Source of the DNA: Lichenicola sp965198575
GTDB lineage: Bacteria > Pseudomonadota > Alphaproteobacteria > Acetobacterales > Acetobacteraceae
Assembly (NCBI RefSeq): GCF_965198575.1
Contig: NZ_OZ240671.1
Span: 1,860,001-1,924,000, forward strand
DNA: 64,000 nucleotides
Direction: 5' to 3'
Shown one piece after another: positions 51,600-63,196 of this stretch. The notes beneath the pieces are model-generated. The model had not been told where the DNA came from and made no database searches. It worked only from the letters and a program-made list of their open reading frames with translations. The position numbers were made by a program, and so were the translations under genes. Each line of letters opens with the position of its first letter. Within the stretch, counting starts at the first letter, position 1.

Positions 51600-52313
51600 A
51601 TGAGTGACAGCAACCGCACTATCGGCGTCGGACGCACCGCGCTCTTCGTCGGCGCCTCACGTGGCCTTGGGCTCGGCCTGGTGCAGCAGCACCTGGCGCG
51701 TGGCTGGAAGGTGATCGCCACCGTCCGCAAGCCCTCCGACGCGTTGCACGCGCTCTCCGCCGAGGCCGGCGACAGCCTGGTGATCGAGACGCTGGACATG
51801 AACGAGCCGGCGCAGCTCGAGGCGCTCGCGGACCGGCTCGGCAGCACCCGGCTCGACCTGCTGTTCGTGAATGCCGGCGTGGCACACGACCCGTCGCAGA
51901 CCATCGGCAGTGTCTCGGACGAGCAATTCTTCCATATCCTGCGCACCAACACGCTGAGCCCGATGCGCGTCGTCGAGCGCCTCGAGGGGCTGGTGCCATC
52001 GCCCGGGACGATCGCGGTGATGTCGTCCTCGCTCGGCAGCGTGGCGATGAACGAGACCGGCGGCTACGAGACCTACCGCGCCAGCAAGGCGGCCCTCGAC
52101 ACGTTGCTGCGCTCGGTCGCGGCCCGGCGGAAGGACAGCCGGCGGACCTTCCTCGCGGTGGACCCGGGCTGGGTGCGTACCGACATGGGCGGGCCCGGCG
52201 CCAATCTCGACGTGGAAACCAGCACCAGCGGCGTCACCGGGATGCTGGAGGCGCGACGCGGCACCCCGGGCGTGTTCTTCGTGACCTACGCCAACAAGGA
52301 ACTGCCCTGGTAG
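51600..52313 (+). CDS. Short-chain dehydrogenase/reductase (SDR)
   Basis: About 237 residues. The Rossmann cofactor motif is GASRGLG (residues 18-24), the active site includes the serine in AVMSSSLGS and Tyr159/Lys163 in YETYRASK, and NAGVAHD is the NAG motif. Classical single-domain SDR; it reduces or oxidises an alcohol/ketone with NAD(P), substrate unknown. The nearest kin are the csgA/CR_SDR-like small reductases with VDPGWVRTDMGG. ATG 51600 has GAGGAA 12 nt upstream. The gene sits in a long same-direction run and may be cotranscribed with the next two. Confidence 0.88.
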   Translation: MSDSNRTIGVGRTALFVGASRGLGLGLVQQHLARGWKVIATVRKPSDALHALSAEAGDSLVIETLDMNEPAQLEALADRLGSTRLDLLFVNAGVAHDPSQTIGSVSDEQFFHILRTNTLSPMRVVERLEGLVPSPGTIAVMSSSLGSVAMNETGGYETYRASKAALDTLLRSVAARRKDSRRTFLAVDPGWVRTDMGGPGANLDVETSTSGVTGMLEARRGTPGVFFVTYANKELPW

Positions 52314-52338
52314 CGGCCGCTTCGGACAGGGCTGCCCA

Positions 52339-52770
52339 ATGGCCGTTCACCTGATCAAGCTGGCGGTGGGTGTCGCTACGCCGGATGAGCTGGCGGGTCG
52401 CCAGGCGATGCGATCGCGGGAGACCGGGGCGCATGACGGCAAGCCGTTCTTCCGCACCCGCAGCTTTCCGCGGCGCGCCGAGGAGGTGCTGGCGGGCGGC
52501 TCGATCTACTGGGTGACGGCCCGAATGCTGCTGTGCCGCCAGGTCATCCGCGACATCGTGCAGGACCAGCGCGACGACGGCACTCCCTGCACCGGCGTGG
52601 TGCTGGAGCGCCCGATCGTTGCAGTCGTGCCGCGCACCGTGCGGGCCTTCCAGGGCTGGCGCTACCTGACGGAGGCCGATGCACCGGCCGATCTCACCGG
52701 CAACCCGGCGTCGGGCGACGAACTGCCGCTCAAGCTGCGCCGGGAGCTGCTGGCGTTGTGCCTGCTGTAG
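52339..52770 (+). CDS. DUF1489 family protein
   Basis: 143 residues. The family features are the opening MAVHLIKLAVGV, the middle RTRSFPRRAEEVLAGGSIYWVTARMLLCRQVIRDI (core GGSIYWV) and RAFQGWRYLTEADAPADL. DUF1489 is largely restricted to alphaproteobacteria and has no assigned function; small RNA-binding or toxin-like roles have been guessed but not shown. The next gene starts one nt after the stop. Confidence 0.82.
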   Translation: MAVHLIKLAVGVATPDELAGRQAMRSRETGAHDGKPFFRTRSFPRRAEEVLAGGSIYWVTARMLLCRQVIRDIVQDQRDDGTPCTGVVLERPIVAVVPRTVRAFQGWRYLTEADAPADLTGNPASGDELPLKLRRELLALCLL

Positions 52771-52771
52771 C

Positions 52772-54118
52772 ATGCGCGAGATCCTGATCGGCTTCGACTC
52801 CGCCTGGACCGACAACCTGCGCAACCCGGGCGCCATCGCCGCCGTCGTGATCGAGGATGGGCAGCCTGCCGAATTCGTGGCGCCCAGGCTGGCGAGCTTC
52901 GCGGACGCACTCAAGCTTGTGCTGGAGCTCGGCGCCACGGCGGACGTGCTGCTGGTGGCGATCGACCAGCCGACCATCGTGCCCAATCTCGCGGGCTGCA
53001 GACCGGTGGAGCGCGTGGCCGCCAGCATCGTCAACAGGCTGAAGGGCGGCGTCCAGCCGGCGAGGCGGGGCGGCGGTGGCGCCTCGATGTTCGGCGACGA
53101 CGCGCCGATCTGGGGTTTCCTGGCGGCGATCGACGTGGTGCAGAACCCGGCGGCGGCGCGCAACGCGACCAGCGGCCGTTTCGCGATGGAGGTGTTCCCG
53201 GCACTCGCCCTGCCCTCGCTGGTGCCGGCGATCTGGGAGCGCAAGCGGGCGGCGAAGTACAATCCGGTGCAGCGCAAGACCTTCCTGCTCACCGACTGGC
53301 AGATCGTCTGTGACGGCCTCGCCACCCAGGCCGACCGCCTCGGACTGCCGGCGCTGGCTGCCTGGGCGCGGGCGCACCATCCGATCGCGGTGCCCAAGAA
53401 GGCCGACCAGGACCGTCTGGATGCCGCCCTCTGCCTGCTAATTTGCCGGTACTGGCGACAAGATTCGCCGGCGGCCGGCATGGTGATCGGCGACGACGCC
53501 CACGGCTACATCGCGACACCGGTCACTGCCGAGACCCGGGCGATCCTTGCGCATTCCGCCGCCCGAAACGGGGTGCCGGTGGACACGGTCTGGACGCCCG
53601 GCCCGAACCTGCATCGGAAACACGCACCGTCTGCCACCGGCGCGGCAAGCGGCGACATCGTCTCCGAGGACAGCGTGAGCGGAGCCGCCGGGGCGCTTGC
53701 GGAGGAGACTGCCGCCCGCCTCGGGGTGCCGATGGACGAGGTCGCCACGCCTTCCCCCGAGGGAGATCGAGAGATGAACGGCTTTCGCGTCGATGACGTC
53801 CGGCTGCGGCAGCTTCTGGTCGGCCTGGCCAGGACAGGCGAGATCGTCAGCTATGGCAGCGTCGCCAGTCACTTCATGCAGCAATGGAGCCGGGCCTTCA
53901 GCTCGTCCCTGACCGCGGCACTGGCCCGGTTGTGTCTGCAGAACAAGGCGCTGGGAGAGCCGAGCCTGATGTGCCTGGTGGTCAACAGCGAGACCCGCCG
54001 GCCCGGCCGGGGCTTCTACCCGCTGATCGGTGAGATGAACCCGACCATCGAACGACAACAGGAGCTGTTCGAGCAGGAACGCGCGCGCTGCCACGCCTGG
54101 TCCTGGCCCGACCCCTGA
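52772..54118 (+). CDS. DUF429 protein with an extra C-terminal domain
   Basis: About 448 residues. The first 280 form a DUF429 domain: GFDSAWTDNLRNPGAIAAV, LLVAIDQPTIVPN, RPVERVAASIVNR, AMEVFPALALPSL, KYNP and DQDRLDAALCLL; DUF429 is predicted to be an RNase H-like nuclease with conserved Asp residues. From about 335 (after a Ser/Ala/Gly linker) there is a second domain, MNGFRVDDVRLRQLL... GEIVSYGSVASHF... ARLCLQNKALGEPSLMCLVVNSETRRPGRGFYPL, whose type I cannot name with certainty; the GxPxLxxLVVNxxTxxPGxGFY pattern recurs as a small domain in other prokaryotic proteins. Such a fusion is not the usual architecture. The start ATG 52772 follows DUF1489 by one nt. Confidence 0.7.
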   Translation: MREILIGFDSAWTDNLRNPGAIAAVVIEDGQPAEFVAPRLASFADALKLVLELGATADVLLVAIDQPTIVPNLAGCRPVERVAASIVNRLKGGVQPARRGGGGASMFGDDAPIWGFLAAIDVVQNPAAARNATSGRFAMEVFPALALPSLVPAIWERKRAAKYNPVQRKTFLLTDWQIVCDGLATQADRLGLPALAAWARAHHPIAVPKKADQDRLDAALCLLICRYWRQDSPAAGMVIGDDAHGYIATPVTAETRAILAHSAARNGVPVDTVWTPGPNLHRKHAPSATGAASGDIVSEDSVSGAAGALAEETAARLGVPMDEVATPSPEGDREMNGFRVDDVRLRQLLVGLARTGEIVSYGSVASHFMQQWSRAFSSSLTAALARLCLQNKALGEPSLMCLVVNSETRRPGRGFYPLIGEMNPTIERQQELFEQERARCHAWSWPDP

Positions 54119-54249
54119 GCGTCGGCCGCCAGCGCGCTGAAACTGCTGGCACCCCTGTGGCAGATCGGCATCCTCCGGCTGGGATTCGGGTGCCGGACCA
54201 CACGCTCCGGTTGATATGCAGCCGCCGCCTCGTTCACCATGCGGGCACC

Positions 54250-55551
54250 ATGGTCGCCTCGCCCCAGCAGGACGCTCCGCCCTCCCGTCGCCGGACCATC
54301 GGCGCGAAGGGGAGAGTTCCAGGCACGCTCTGGCTGCTGCCGCTGCTGTGCGTGCTTGCGGCGTGCGGCGGCGGCGGCGGCGGGCAATACGCTCGGACCG
54401 GGCATTATTCTCCGGGCAGCACGATCTACCCCGAGCCCGGGCCGCCCGAGGATCCGTGGCGGCCGTACATCCGGGATGCCTCCAGCCGGTTCAGCGTGCC
54501 CCAGCAATGGATCCGCGCGGTGATCCACCAGGAATCCGGCGGCCACGAGTATCTGCATGGCCAGCCGATCACCTCCGGCGCCGGTGCCATGGGGCTGATG
54601 CAGCTGATGCCGGCGACCTATGCCGACCTGCAATCGCAGTACAACCTCGGCAGCGACCCGTACGAGCCGCACGACAACATCATGGCGGGCACCGCGTACA
54701 TCCATCAGATGTACCAGAAATACGGCGCGCCGGCCTTCCTCGCGGCCTACAACGCGGGCCCGCAGCGGCTGGACGACTACCTCTCGAACGGGCGCTCGCT
54801 GCCGAACGAGACCATCAATTACGTCGCCTCGATCGGGCCCAACCTCGGCACCGAGATCGCCATGAGCGGCCCGCTGGCATCGTATGCCACCGGGGCGGGC
54901 TCCTACTCGACCGAGCCGCCGGTCCAACTCGCTGCCTATCGGGTGCCGTCCAATCAGGCCTACGGACACCGGCGGCGTGGCAGGCAGACTGCCTGCTGGC
55001 ACGATCCGGATGCGGCATACGATCCGGACGCTCCCTGCCAGGCGCCGCCGCCCGTCGAGGCGCCGGTCCAGGTTGCCGCCTACGTTCCGGTGCAATCGGC
55101 GATGGCCTACTCGCGACTGCCGCCACCCTCCGCCCAGCCCCGGGCGTCAGCCGGGTGCGTGCGTGATCCGGATGCCGCCTATGACGCGCCCTGCACGCCG
55201 CGACCGATCCAGCCCGCCATCCGATATGCCGCCCCGGCGCCGATGGTCATGCGGATTGCCGCGCGGGTGCCGGAGCCGCCGGCCGCACCTTCGGCGTATG
55301 GCAGCTGGGCAATTCAGGTCGGCGCATTCAATTCGGTCGAGCAGGCGCGGTTTGCCACCACGATGGCGCGCCAGGCTGATTTCACCCGTCTCGCCGGCAG
55401 CCAGAGCGTCGTGCAGCAGACCACCCCGTTCGGGCATGCGGTGCTGTATCGTGCACGCCTGGCCGGCCTCGCCCGCGGCGATGCAGGGAGTGCGTGCGAC
55501 GCGCTCCGGTCGCAGAACATCCCCTGCATGGTGGTCACGCCCGGCGGCTGA
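54250..55551 (+). CDS. Lytic transglycosylase lipoprotein with SPOR domain
   Basis: About 433 residues. The leader ends in the lipobox LAAC (Cys39) and a Gly run. The SLT domain (about 70-215) has catalytic Glu95 in IHQESGGHE, GAMGLMQLMPATYADL and AFLAAYNAGPQRL. A long Pro/Ala-rich linker contains two copies of a DPDAAYD-with-flanking-Cys motif (ACWHDPDAAYD at about 280 and GCVRDPDAAYD at about 300). The C-terminal SPOR domain (WAIQVGAFNSVEQARFATTM to NIPCMVVTPGG) binds denuded glycan at the septum. It probably trims peptidoglycan at division sites from the outer membrane. ATG 54250 is preferred over the upstream in-frame start at 54157. Confidence 0.85.
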   Translation: MVASPQQDAPPSRRRTIGAKGRVPGTLWLLPLLCVLAACGGGGGGQYARTGHYSPGSTIYPEPGPPEDPWRPYIRDASSRFSVPQQWIRAVIHQESGGHEYLHGQPITSGAGAMGLMQLMPATYADLQSQYNLGSDPYEPHDNIMAGTAYIHQMYQKYGAPAFLAAYNAGPQRLDDYLSNGRSLPNETINYVASIGPNLGTEIAMSGPLASYATGAGSYSTEPPVQLAAYRVPSNQAYGHRRRGRQTACWHDPDAAYDPDAPCQAPPPVEAPVQVAAYVPVQSAMAYSRLPPPSAQPRASAGCVRDPDAAYDAPCTPRPIQPAIRYAAPAPMVMRIAARVPEPPAAPSAYGSWAIQVGAFNSVEQARFATTMARQADFTRLAGSQSVVQQTTPFGHAVLYRARLAGLARGDAGSACDALRSQNIPCMVVTPGG

Positions 55552-55599
55552 ACCGCGCCGCCCGGCAGTCGTTGGCTCCACACCCGGAGGAGACACGCC

Positions 55600-56004
55600 A
55601 TGACCGAGATCACGACGCTGCAGCCGCATGATCCCCTGCCCGACGGCCCCGCCATCGTGCTGATGCGCCGGTTCGAGGAGGAGGACCCGATCCGCCCGAT
55701 GATCGAGCTGATCGTCATCCACAAGAACCAGTCGGAGGAGACCAGCCGCCTGCTGACCGAGACGGGCGAGCCGCTCGACTGGGATACGGCGCAGGCGCAA
55801 GCGCAGACGCTGGCCCGCGAGGCCGGCATCCATCAGGTCTATCACGTCGACCGGACTGCCGGGGCACGCGAGCGCGAGATCGCCGAGCATGGCGGTGATC
55901 GCAGCGTCGCCATGGACACCCTCGCCGACGACGATCTCGAGGAGGGCGTCACCGGCAGCGACATGCGCGACATGAAGCTGAACGAGGCGCCGCGGAAGTT
56001 CTGA
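55600..56004 (+). CDS. Unknown small acidic protein
   Basis: 134 residues. No known family is recognised. A GGAGGAGA ribosome site lies 6-7 nt before the ATG. The protein is soluble, rich in Glu/Asp, with a probable beta-rich N-terminal part (PAIVLMRRFEEEDPIRPMIELIVIHKN) and a helical middle (DTAQAQAQTLAREAG). The acidic tail contains EREIAEHGGD and DDDLEEGVTGSDMRDMKLNEAPRK. The strong ribosome site and charged composition argue that it is real. It converges with the Old Yellow Enzyme gene 28 nt away. Confidence 0.6.
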   Translation: MTEITTLQPHDPLPDGPAIVLMRRFEEEDPIRPMIELIVIHKNQSEETSRLLTETGEPLDWDTAQAQAQTLAREAGIHQVYHVDRTAGAREREIAEHGGDRSVAMDTLADDDLEEGVTGSDMRDMKLNEAPRKF

Positions 56005-56032
56005 CCGCGACGCTGCGTTCGGCGGCGGGTGG

Positions 56033-57154
56033 TCAGACGGCGATGCGGATCTGGCCGTCCATCGCCGGCCAGTCGGAGTAGCCGACCGTATCGCCGCCGT
56101 ACCAGTACTGCTTGGGGGCCTCTGCAATCGGTCCGCCGGTGCGCAGGCGCTCGACCAGGTCCGGATTGGCAATGAAGTCGCGGCCGAAACTGAATGCGTC
56201 GGCGCGACCCTCGGCGAGGGCCTTTTCGGCCAACTCGGTCGTGTAGTCGTTGTTGCCGATGTAGGCGCCGGAGAAACGCTTGCGCAGCGCCAGGAAGTCC
56301 ACGTCTGCCGGATGGTCACGGGTCTGCTGGGTCTCGCCCTCGATCACATGCACGTACGCCAGCTTGAGCGTCGAGAGTTCGTCCAGGTAGGTGCCGTAGG
56401 TGGCCATCACGTCGGAGGTCAGCGGGGTCTTGCCGGGGTTTTCGGTGGCCGGCGAGATGCGGATGCCGACCCGGTCGCCGCCGCCCCAGACCTCGGTGAC
56501 GATGCGCGCCACCTCGAGCGGGAAGCGCAGCCGGTTCTCCAGCGAGCCGCCGTAGCGGTCGGTGCGCTGGTTCGTGCTGTCGCGCAGGAACTGCTCCAGC
56601 AGGTAGTTGTTCGCCGAGTGGATCTCGACGCCATCGAAGCCGGCCTCCTTCGCGCAGGTCGCGGCATGGCGGTAATCCTCGACGATCTGCTCGACCTCGC
56701 CGGTCGAGAGCGCGCGTGGGGTCACGTGGTCCTGCATGCCCTCCTTGGTGAAGGCCTGGCCGATCGGCTTGATCGCGGAGGGCGCCACCGGCAGCGCCCC
56801 GCCCGGCTGCAGGCTCGGATGCGAGATGCGGCCGGTGTGCCAGAGCTGCAGCACGTTCAGCCCGCCGCGCGCATGCACCGCCCGGGTCACCCGCTGCCAG
56901 CTTGCGATTTGCGCCTCGGCCCAGATGCCCGGCGTCATCGCGTAGCCGCGCGCCTGGGCGGATATGTTGGTCGCCTCCGAGACGATCAGGCCGGCGGTTG
57001 CGCGCTGGGCATAGTAGGCGGCGGCAAAGTCCGGGGGCACGCCCTCGTCGCTGGAACGGCTCCTGGTCAGCGGCGCCATGACGATCCGGTTGCGCAGGGC
57101 CAACGCGCCGATCTGGAACGGCTGAAACAGCGGGCTGTCAGGGTTTACGGACAT
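56033..57154 (-). CDS. Old Yellow Enzyme family alkene reductase
   Basis: About 373 residues, a flavin (beta/alpha)8 barrel. The opening is LFQPFQIGALALRNRIVMAPLTRSRS, FMN-binding. The substrate His/Asn pair lies in GVEIHSANNYLLEQFLRD, preceded by LQLWHTGRISHPSLQ. RYGGSLENRLRFPLEVA and FGRDFIANPDLVERL are also conserved. It reduces activated alkenes, nitrate esters or related electrophiles with NADPH (XenA/NemA type). ATG 57154 was chosen by family start; the frame is open for another 260 codons upstream but those residues have no match. It diverges from the regulator at 57402 across 247 nt, a typical arrangement for a regulated enzyme. Confidence 0.9.
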   Translation of the reverse strand: MSVNPDSPLFQPFQIGALALRNRIVMAPLTRSRSSDEGVPPDFAAAYYAQRATAGLIVSEATNISAQARGYAMTPGIWAEAQIASWQRVTRAVHARGGLNVLQLWHTGRISHPSLQPGGALPVAPSAIKPIGQAFTKEGMQDHVTPRALSTGEVEQIVEDYRHAATCAKEAGFDGVEIHSANNYLLEQFLRDSTNQRTDRYGGSLENRLRFPLEVARIVTEVWGGGDRVGIRISPATENPGKTPLTSDVMATYGTYLDELSTLKLAYVHVIEGETQQTRDHPADVDFLALRKRFSGAYIGNNDYTTELAEKALAEGRADAFSFGRDFIANPDLVERLRTGGPIAEAPKQYWYGGDTVGYSDWPAMDGQIRIAV

Positions 57155-57401
57155 CAGGTCTCCAAACACGAAAAGAAATAATCGAAACGATAAATGCAGC
57201 GGCTGGTCCGCCGCTGCAGGTCGGCTGCGCTCCACATCATCTCGCGGACCGGCGCCGTCGTACCGACGCGGCGGGCGGGGCCGCCCGGGGCAAAGCTGGG
57301 TGCCGCCGACTACGCCGCTAGGGTTCTTTGCAGTAATGCCGTAATGGTGATGAAGTGCCGTCATCCTTGAAGAGGCTACACGCGGCGCCGGGAGGAAATC
57401 G

Positions 57402-59822
57402 TTGGAACCCCTGAGGCCCGGCCTACCAAAACCGGATGCCGTGCTGCTGCGACTGCAGCTGATCGGCCGGATGCAGGCATTGACGCTCAATAATGAGAGC
57501 GTCCTGCCCCTTGGCCGCAAGACCCGCGGATTGCTGGCGATCCTGGCGCTGTCCGGACGACGACCGGTGCTGCGCTCGAAGCTGGCCGAGCTGCTCTGGA
57601 GCCGGCGGTCGGAGGAGCAGGCGCGGGCGTCGTTGCGCCAGGAGATCCATCGGCTGCTGGAGGCCCTGTCGCCGGTCGGCGTCGAGATCATCACGGTCGA
57701 ACGCCACACCCTGGCGCTGAAGCCGGCGCTGACCTCGGTCGATGCCGAGCGCATCCGCAACGCCAACGCCAACCAGGCCGAGAGCCTGCCGCCGATCGAC
57801 GGCATCCTGCTCGACGAGCTGACCGGCACCGATCCGGCGTTCGACGCCTGGCTCGACCAGGAGCGCAACCGCCTGCGCGAGCATGCGATCGGGCTGTTCG
57901 AGACCATGCTCCGGCGCCAGCGCGATACCATGGGCACGCTGGCCGCGGCCCGTCAGCTGCTGCTGCTCGACCCGTTGCACGAGGCCGCCTGGCGGGCCCA
58001 GATCCGCGGGCAACTGGCGCTCGGCGAGACCGGGCTGGCGTTCCAGAGTGCCGAGCGTTGCGCGGCCGCGTTTGCCGCCCGCAATGCCGTCGAGCCCGGC
58101 CCCGACACCCGTCGCCTGCTGTCGGAGATGCTGCGCGGCGGCCCAGAGGCGGTCGGCCGGGTCGAGGCCGATCCGGGTTCGCAGGACGGGTCCGGCAGGA
58201 CCGGCGCGGGTGCTTCGGCGGATGCTGCGGAAGCGTCCGCGACCGAGCAGCACGACGCACCCGCAGCCTTCCCGCCTGGCCTCGATGCGGCTCCCGAGCG
58301 GATGCTCAGGCATCCGGATGCGGTGAACCAGCTTCGGCACGACATCCATCACGGACTGCCCTTCATCACCGTGCTGCCGATGCTCGACCTGAACGGCCCG
58401 GCTACCTCCGGACGGTTCGAGCACGCCGGCGCCCAGGGAACCCAGGCCCCGCAGCCGCCCAAGCTGACACCGGGAACCTCACCGAACCTGGCGCCAGGCC
58501 TGGCGCCGGCGCTTGCGCAGGGCCTGGCGGAGGATATTGGCGCCGGCCTGATCCATTATGGCGGGGTCAAGCTGCTCTCCGGCAGCGAGCTGTCGGGGAG
58601 CCTGTCGCAGGGGCGCGACGACGCCGTGCTCAGGCAGAGTTTCGGCCTCGACTACGTGCTGGACGGCACCCTGCAACGCACCCAGAACCGGATCCGCGCG
58701 ATCCTGCGCATGACCGACATCCGCCAGCACGGGCAGCTGGTCTGGGCGCAGCGTTTCGACGCCGCCGAGGACGACGTGCTGACGCTGCAGGAGACCATCA
58801 CCGCGCAGGTGATGGCGCGGCTGCCCTGGGAGATCATCCTGGTCGAGGGGCGGCGGCTGTCGCACCGGCCGACTGCAGAGCTCAATGCCTACGGGCTGGT
58901 GATGCGCGCGGTCACCCTGATCCTGCGCATCGACCGCCTCCAGAACGAGCGCGCCTGCGCGCTGCTGCAGGAGGCATCGGCGCTCGATCCGGGTCATCCG
59001 CTGCCGCACATGATGCTGGGCCTGGCTTGCATGCTGCGCAGCATGCAGCGCTGGGGCGATCCGAAGCAGGCGGCGGCCGAGGCGTCGGCGGCACTCGGCC
59101 AGGCGCTGGAGCGCGGATCCTCCGCCTCTCCCGGAGCGCTGACCCTGAGCGGGCTGCTCCGCAGCGAGCTGCATGACGAGCCGGACAGCGCGATGGTGCT
59201 GATCGAGCGCGCCATGGCCGATTATCCGTTCGACGCCGCCGGCTGGGCAGCGGCGGCGTTCCCGCTGGTGCGCCTCGGCCGCATCGAGGAGGCCGCCCGC
59301 CATTTCCAGCACTACAAGATGTTGTTCCCGACGCATCCGCTGGAGGTGCTGCTGGACCAGCCGGGCATCATGATCGCGCTGCTGCAGGGCAGCTTCGACG
59401 AGGCCGTCCGGATGGGCGGCGTGCTGTCGGAGCTGCGACCGGGCTTCGTGCCGAACCTGGTGCCTTACCTCTCGGCATTGGGTCATCTCGGCCGGGCGGC
59501 CGAGGCGGAACGCATCACGGTGCGGCTGCAGACGATGCTGCCGGATGGCGGCACGCTCCGGCTGGTGCAGGAGTCCGGGCTGCGACGCGCAGAGGACCGG
59601 CAATGCCTGGCGGATGGGCTCAGGCGGGCCGGCCTCCCGCTCGAGGACGAGCCGGCTCCGAGCGGCCCGCCGCCCCCCTCGAAGCAGGATGCCGACATCC
59701 TGGCTGCACCCACGATCGCTGGATCGACCGCCACGCTGCCGGGGGAGCGGGCGGCGGCGCAGAAGCAGATGCCGAGCGACGCGGGCGGACGCTTGGCGCG
59801 ACGGGACGAGCAGGATAGATAA
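57402..59822 (+). CDS. SARP/BTAD regulator with TolB-like and TPR region
   Basis: 806 residues from TTG 57402, which has GGGAGGAAA 5 nt upstream. The N-terminal winged helix (about 16-100: LQLIGRMQALTLNN, ELLWSRRSEEQARASLRQEIHRL) is of the OmpR/SARP type, followed by a BTAD helical domain (about 110-240). The middle (about 370-490) resembles the TolB-like module of transcriptional activators: AEDIGAGLIHYGGVKLLSGSEL and LDYVLDGTLQRTQNRIRAILRMTDIRQHGQLVWAQRFD. The remainder (500-720) is TPR-like. It probably activates transcription; the divergent alkene reductase gene is the nearest candidate target (inference). The Pro/Ala insert around 345-370 is unusual. Confidence 0.75.
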   Translation: MEPLRPGLPKPDAVLLRLQLIGRMQALTLNNESVLPLGRKTRGLLAILALSGRRPVLRSKLAELLWSRRSEEQARASLRQEIHRLLEALSPVGVEIITVERHTLALKPALTSVDAERIRNANANQAESLPPIDGILLDELTGTDPAFDAWLDQERNRLREHAIGLFETMLRRQRDTMGTLAAARQLLLLDPLHEAAWRAQIRGQLALGETGLAFQSAERCAAAFAARNAVEPGPDTRRLLSEMLRGGPEAVGRVEADPGSQDGSGRTGAGASADAAEASATEQHDAPAAFPPGLDAAPERMLRHPDAVNQLRHDIHHGLPFITVLPMLDLNGPATSGRFEHAGAQGTQAPQPPKLTPGTSPNLAPGLAPALAQGLAEDIGAGLIHYGGVKLLSGSELSGSLSQGRDDAVLRQSFGLDYVLDGTLQRTQNRIRAILRMTDIRQHGQLVWAQRFDAAEDDVLTLQETITAQVMARLPWEIILVEGRRLSHRPTAELNAYGLVMRAVTLILRIDRLQNERACALLQEASALDPGHPLPHMMLGLACMLRSMQRWGDPKQAAAEASAALGQALERGSSASPGALTLSGLLRSELHDEPDSAMVLIERAMADYPFDAAGWAAAAFPLVRLGRIEEAARHFQHYKMLFPTHPLEVLLDQPGIMIALLQGSFDEAVRMGGVLSELRPGFVPNLVPYLSALGHLGRAAEAERITVRLQTMLPDGGTLRLVQESGLRRAEDRQCLADGLRRAGLPLEDEPAPSGPPPPSKQDADILAAPTIAGSTATLPGERAAAQKQMPSDAGGRLARRDEQDR

Positions 59823-59955
59823 CGACCTGCAACCGGTCCCGACGGCCTCCCGGAGGTCGTTCTCCGGGCTTTCCCGAAGGTTGCCCCGGGCTCGGAGCGT
59901 CGGCGTTCAGATCGCCCGCGCAACCGGCGGGGCTCATCCAGGCCACAGAGGCACC

Positions 59956-60543
59956 ATGATTCTGCGTCCAATCGCTGCCGCCGTCGTGACAACCGGGGCC
60001 TTCACCACGTCCGCCAGCGGCAACGCAAGGGCCGGCCTCGGCGCCCGCGCCTTCGGGTGGGCGGGGATGGCGGTCTGCCTCGTCGGGCTGGCCGCGTGTG
60101 GCAACGGCTCGAGCGACCACAGCAAGCCGATCTCCGGAGACACCACCGCCCTGGCCACGCCGACACAGGCCAACCACCTGATGGGCGAGGATCGCAGCTC
60201 GACCGCCGGCGACCAGACTGCGGTGGGGGTGAATGCCTATCTGTGGCGCGGCGCCATCGACACGCTGTCCTTCATGCCGTTCGCCTCCGCCGAGCCCGAG
60301 GGCGGCATCATCATCACCGACTGGTACAGCCCGCCGACCACCACCGGCGAGCGTTTCAAGGCGAACGCCTACATCCTCGGCAAGGCGCTGCGCTCGGACG
60401 CGATCAAGGTGTCGATCTTCCGCCAGGTGCTGCAGGACGGGCAGTGGGTCGACGCGCCGGTGGCCTCGAATACCGCGGCCGACATCACCAGCAAGATCCT
60501 GGCACGCGCCCGTCAGCTGCGCACCGATAGCGGCGCCGGCTGA
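59956..60543 (+). CDS. DUF3576 lipoprotein
   Basis: About 195 residues. The lipobox is LAAC (Cys48) after a long hydrophobic leader. The DUF3576 core is recognised by VGVNAYLWRGAIDTLSFMPFASAEPEGGIIITDWY, TTGERFKANAYILGKALRSDAIKVSIFRQV and the C-terminal ILARARQLRTDSG. The function is unknown; in alphaproteobacteria the gene commonly precedes leuS and lptE, suggesting a cell-envelope role. ATG 59956 is chosen so that the leader has a normal length; an upstream in-frame region would overlap the regulator gene. leuS follows after 28 nt. Confidence 0.8.
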   Translation: MILRPIAAAVVTTGAFTTSASGNARAGLGARAFGWAGMAVCLVGLAACGNGSSDHSKPISGDTTALATPTQANHLMGEDRSSTAGDQTAVGVNAYLWRGAIDTLSFMPFASAEPEGGIIITDWYSPPTTTGERFKANAYILGKALRSDAIKVSIFRQVLQDGQWVDAPVASNTAADITSKILARARQLRTDSGAG

Positions 60544-60571
60544 ACGGAACGCCTGAGACAGGGCGGACGCC

Positions 60572-63192
<2,621 letters not shown>

Positions 63193-63196
<4 letters not shown>

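Noticed and set aside
45306..52000. Very long open frames antisense to A2-yggS-kup (45306-48401) and kup-hemW (49121-51952)
   Set aside because: They mirror codon bias of the + strand genes and lack domains or plausible starts.
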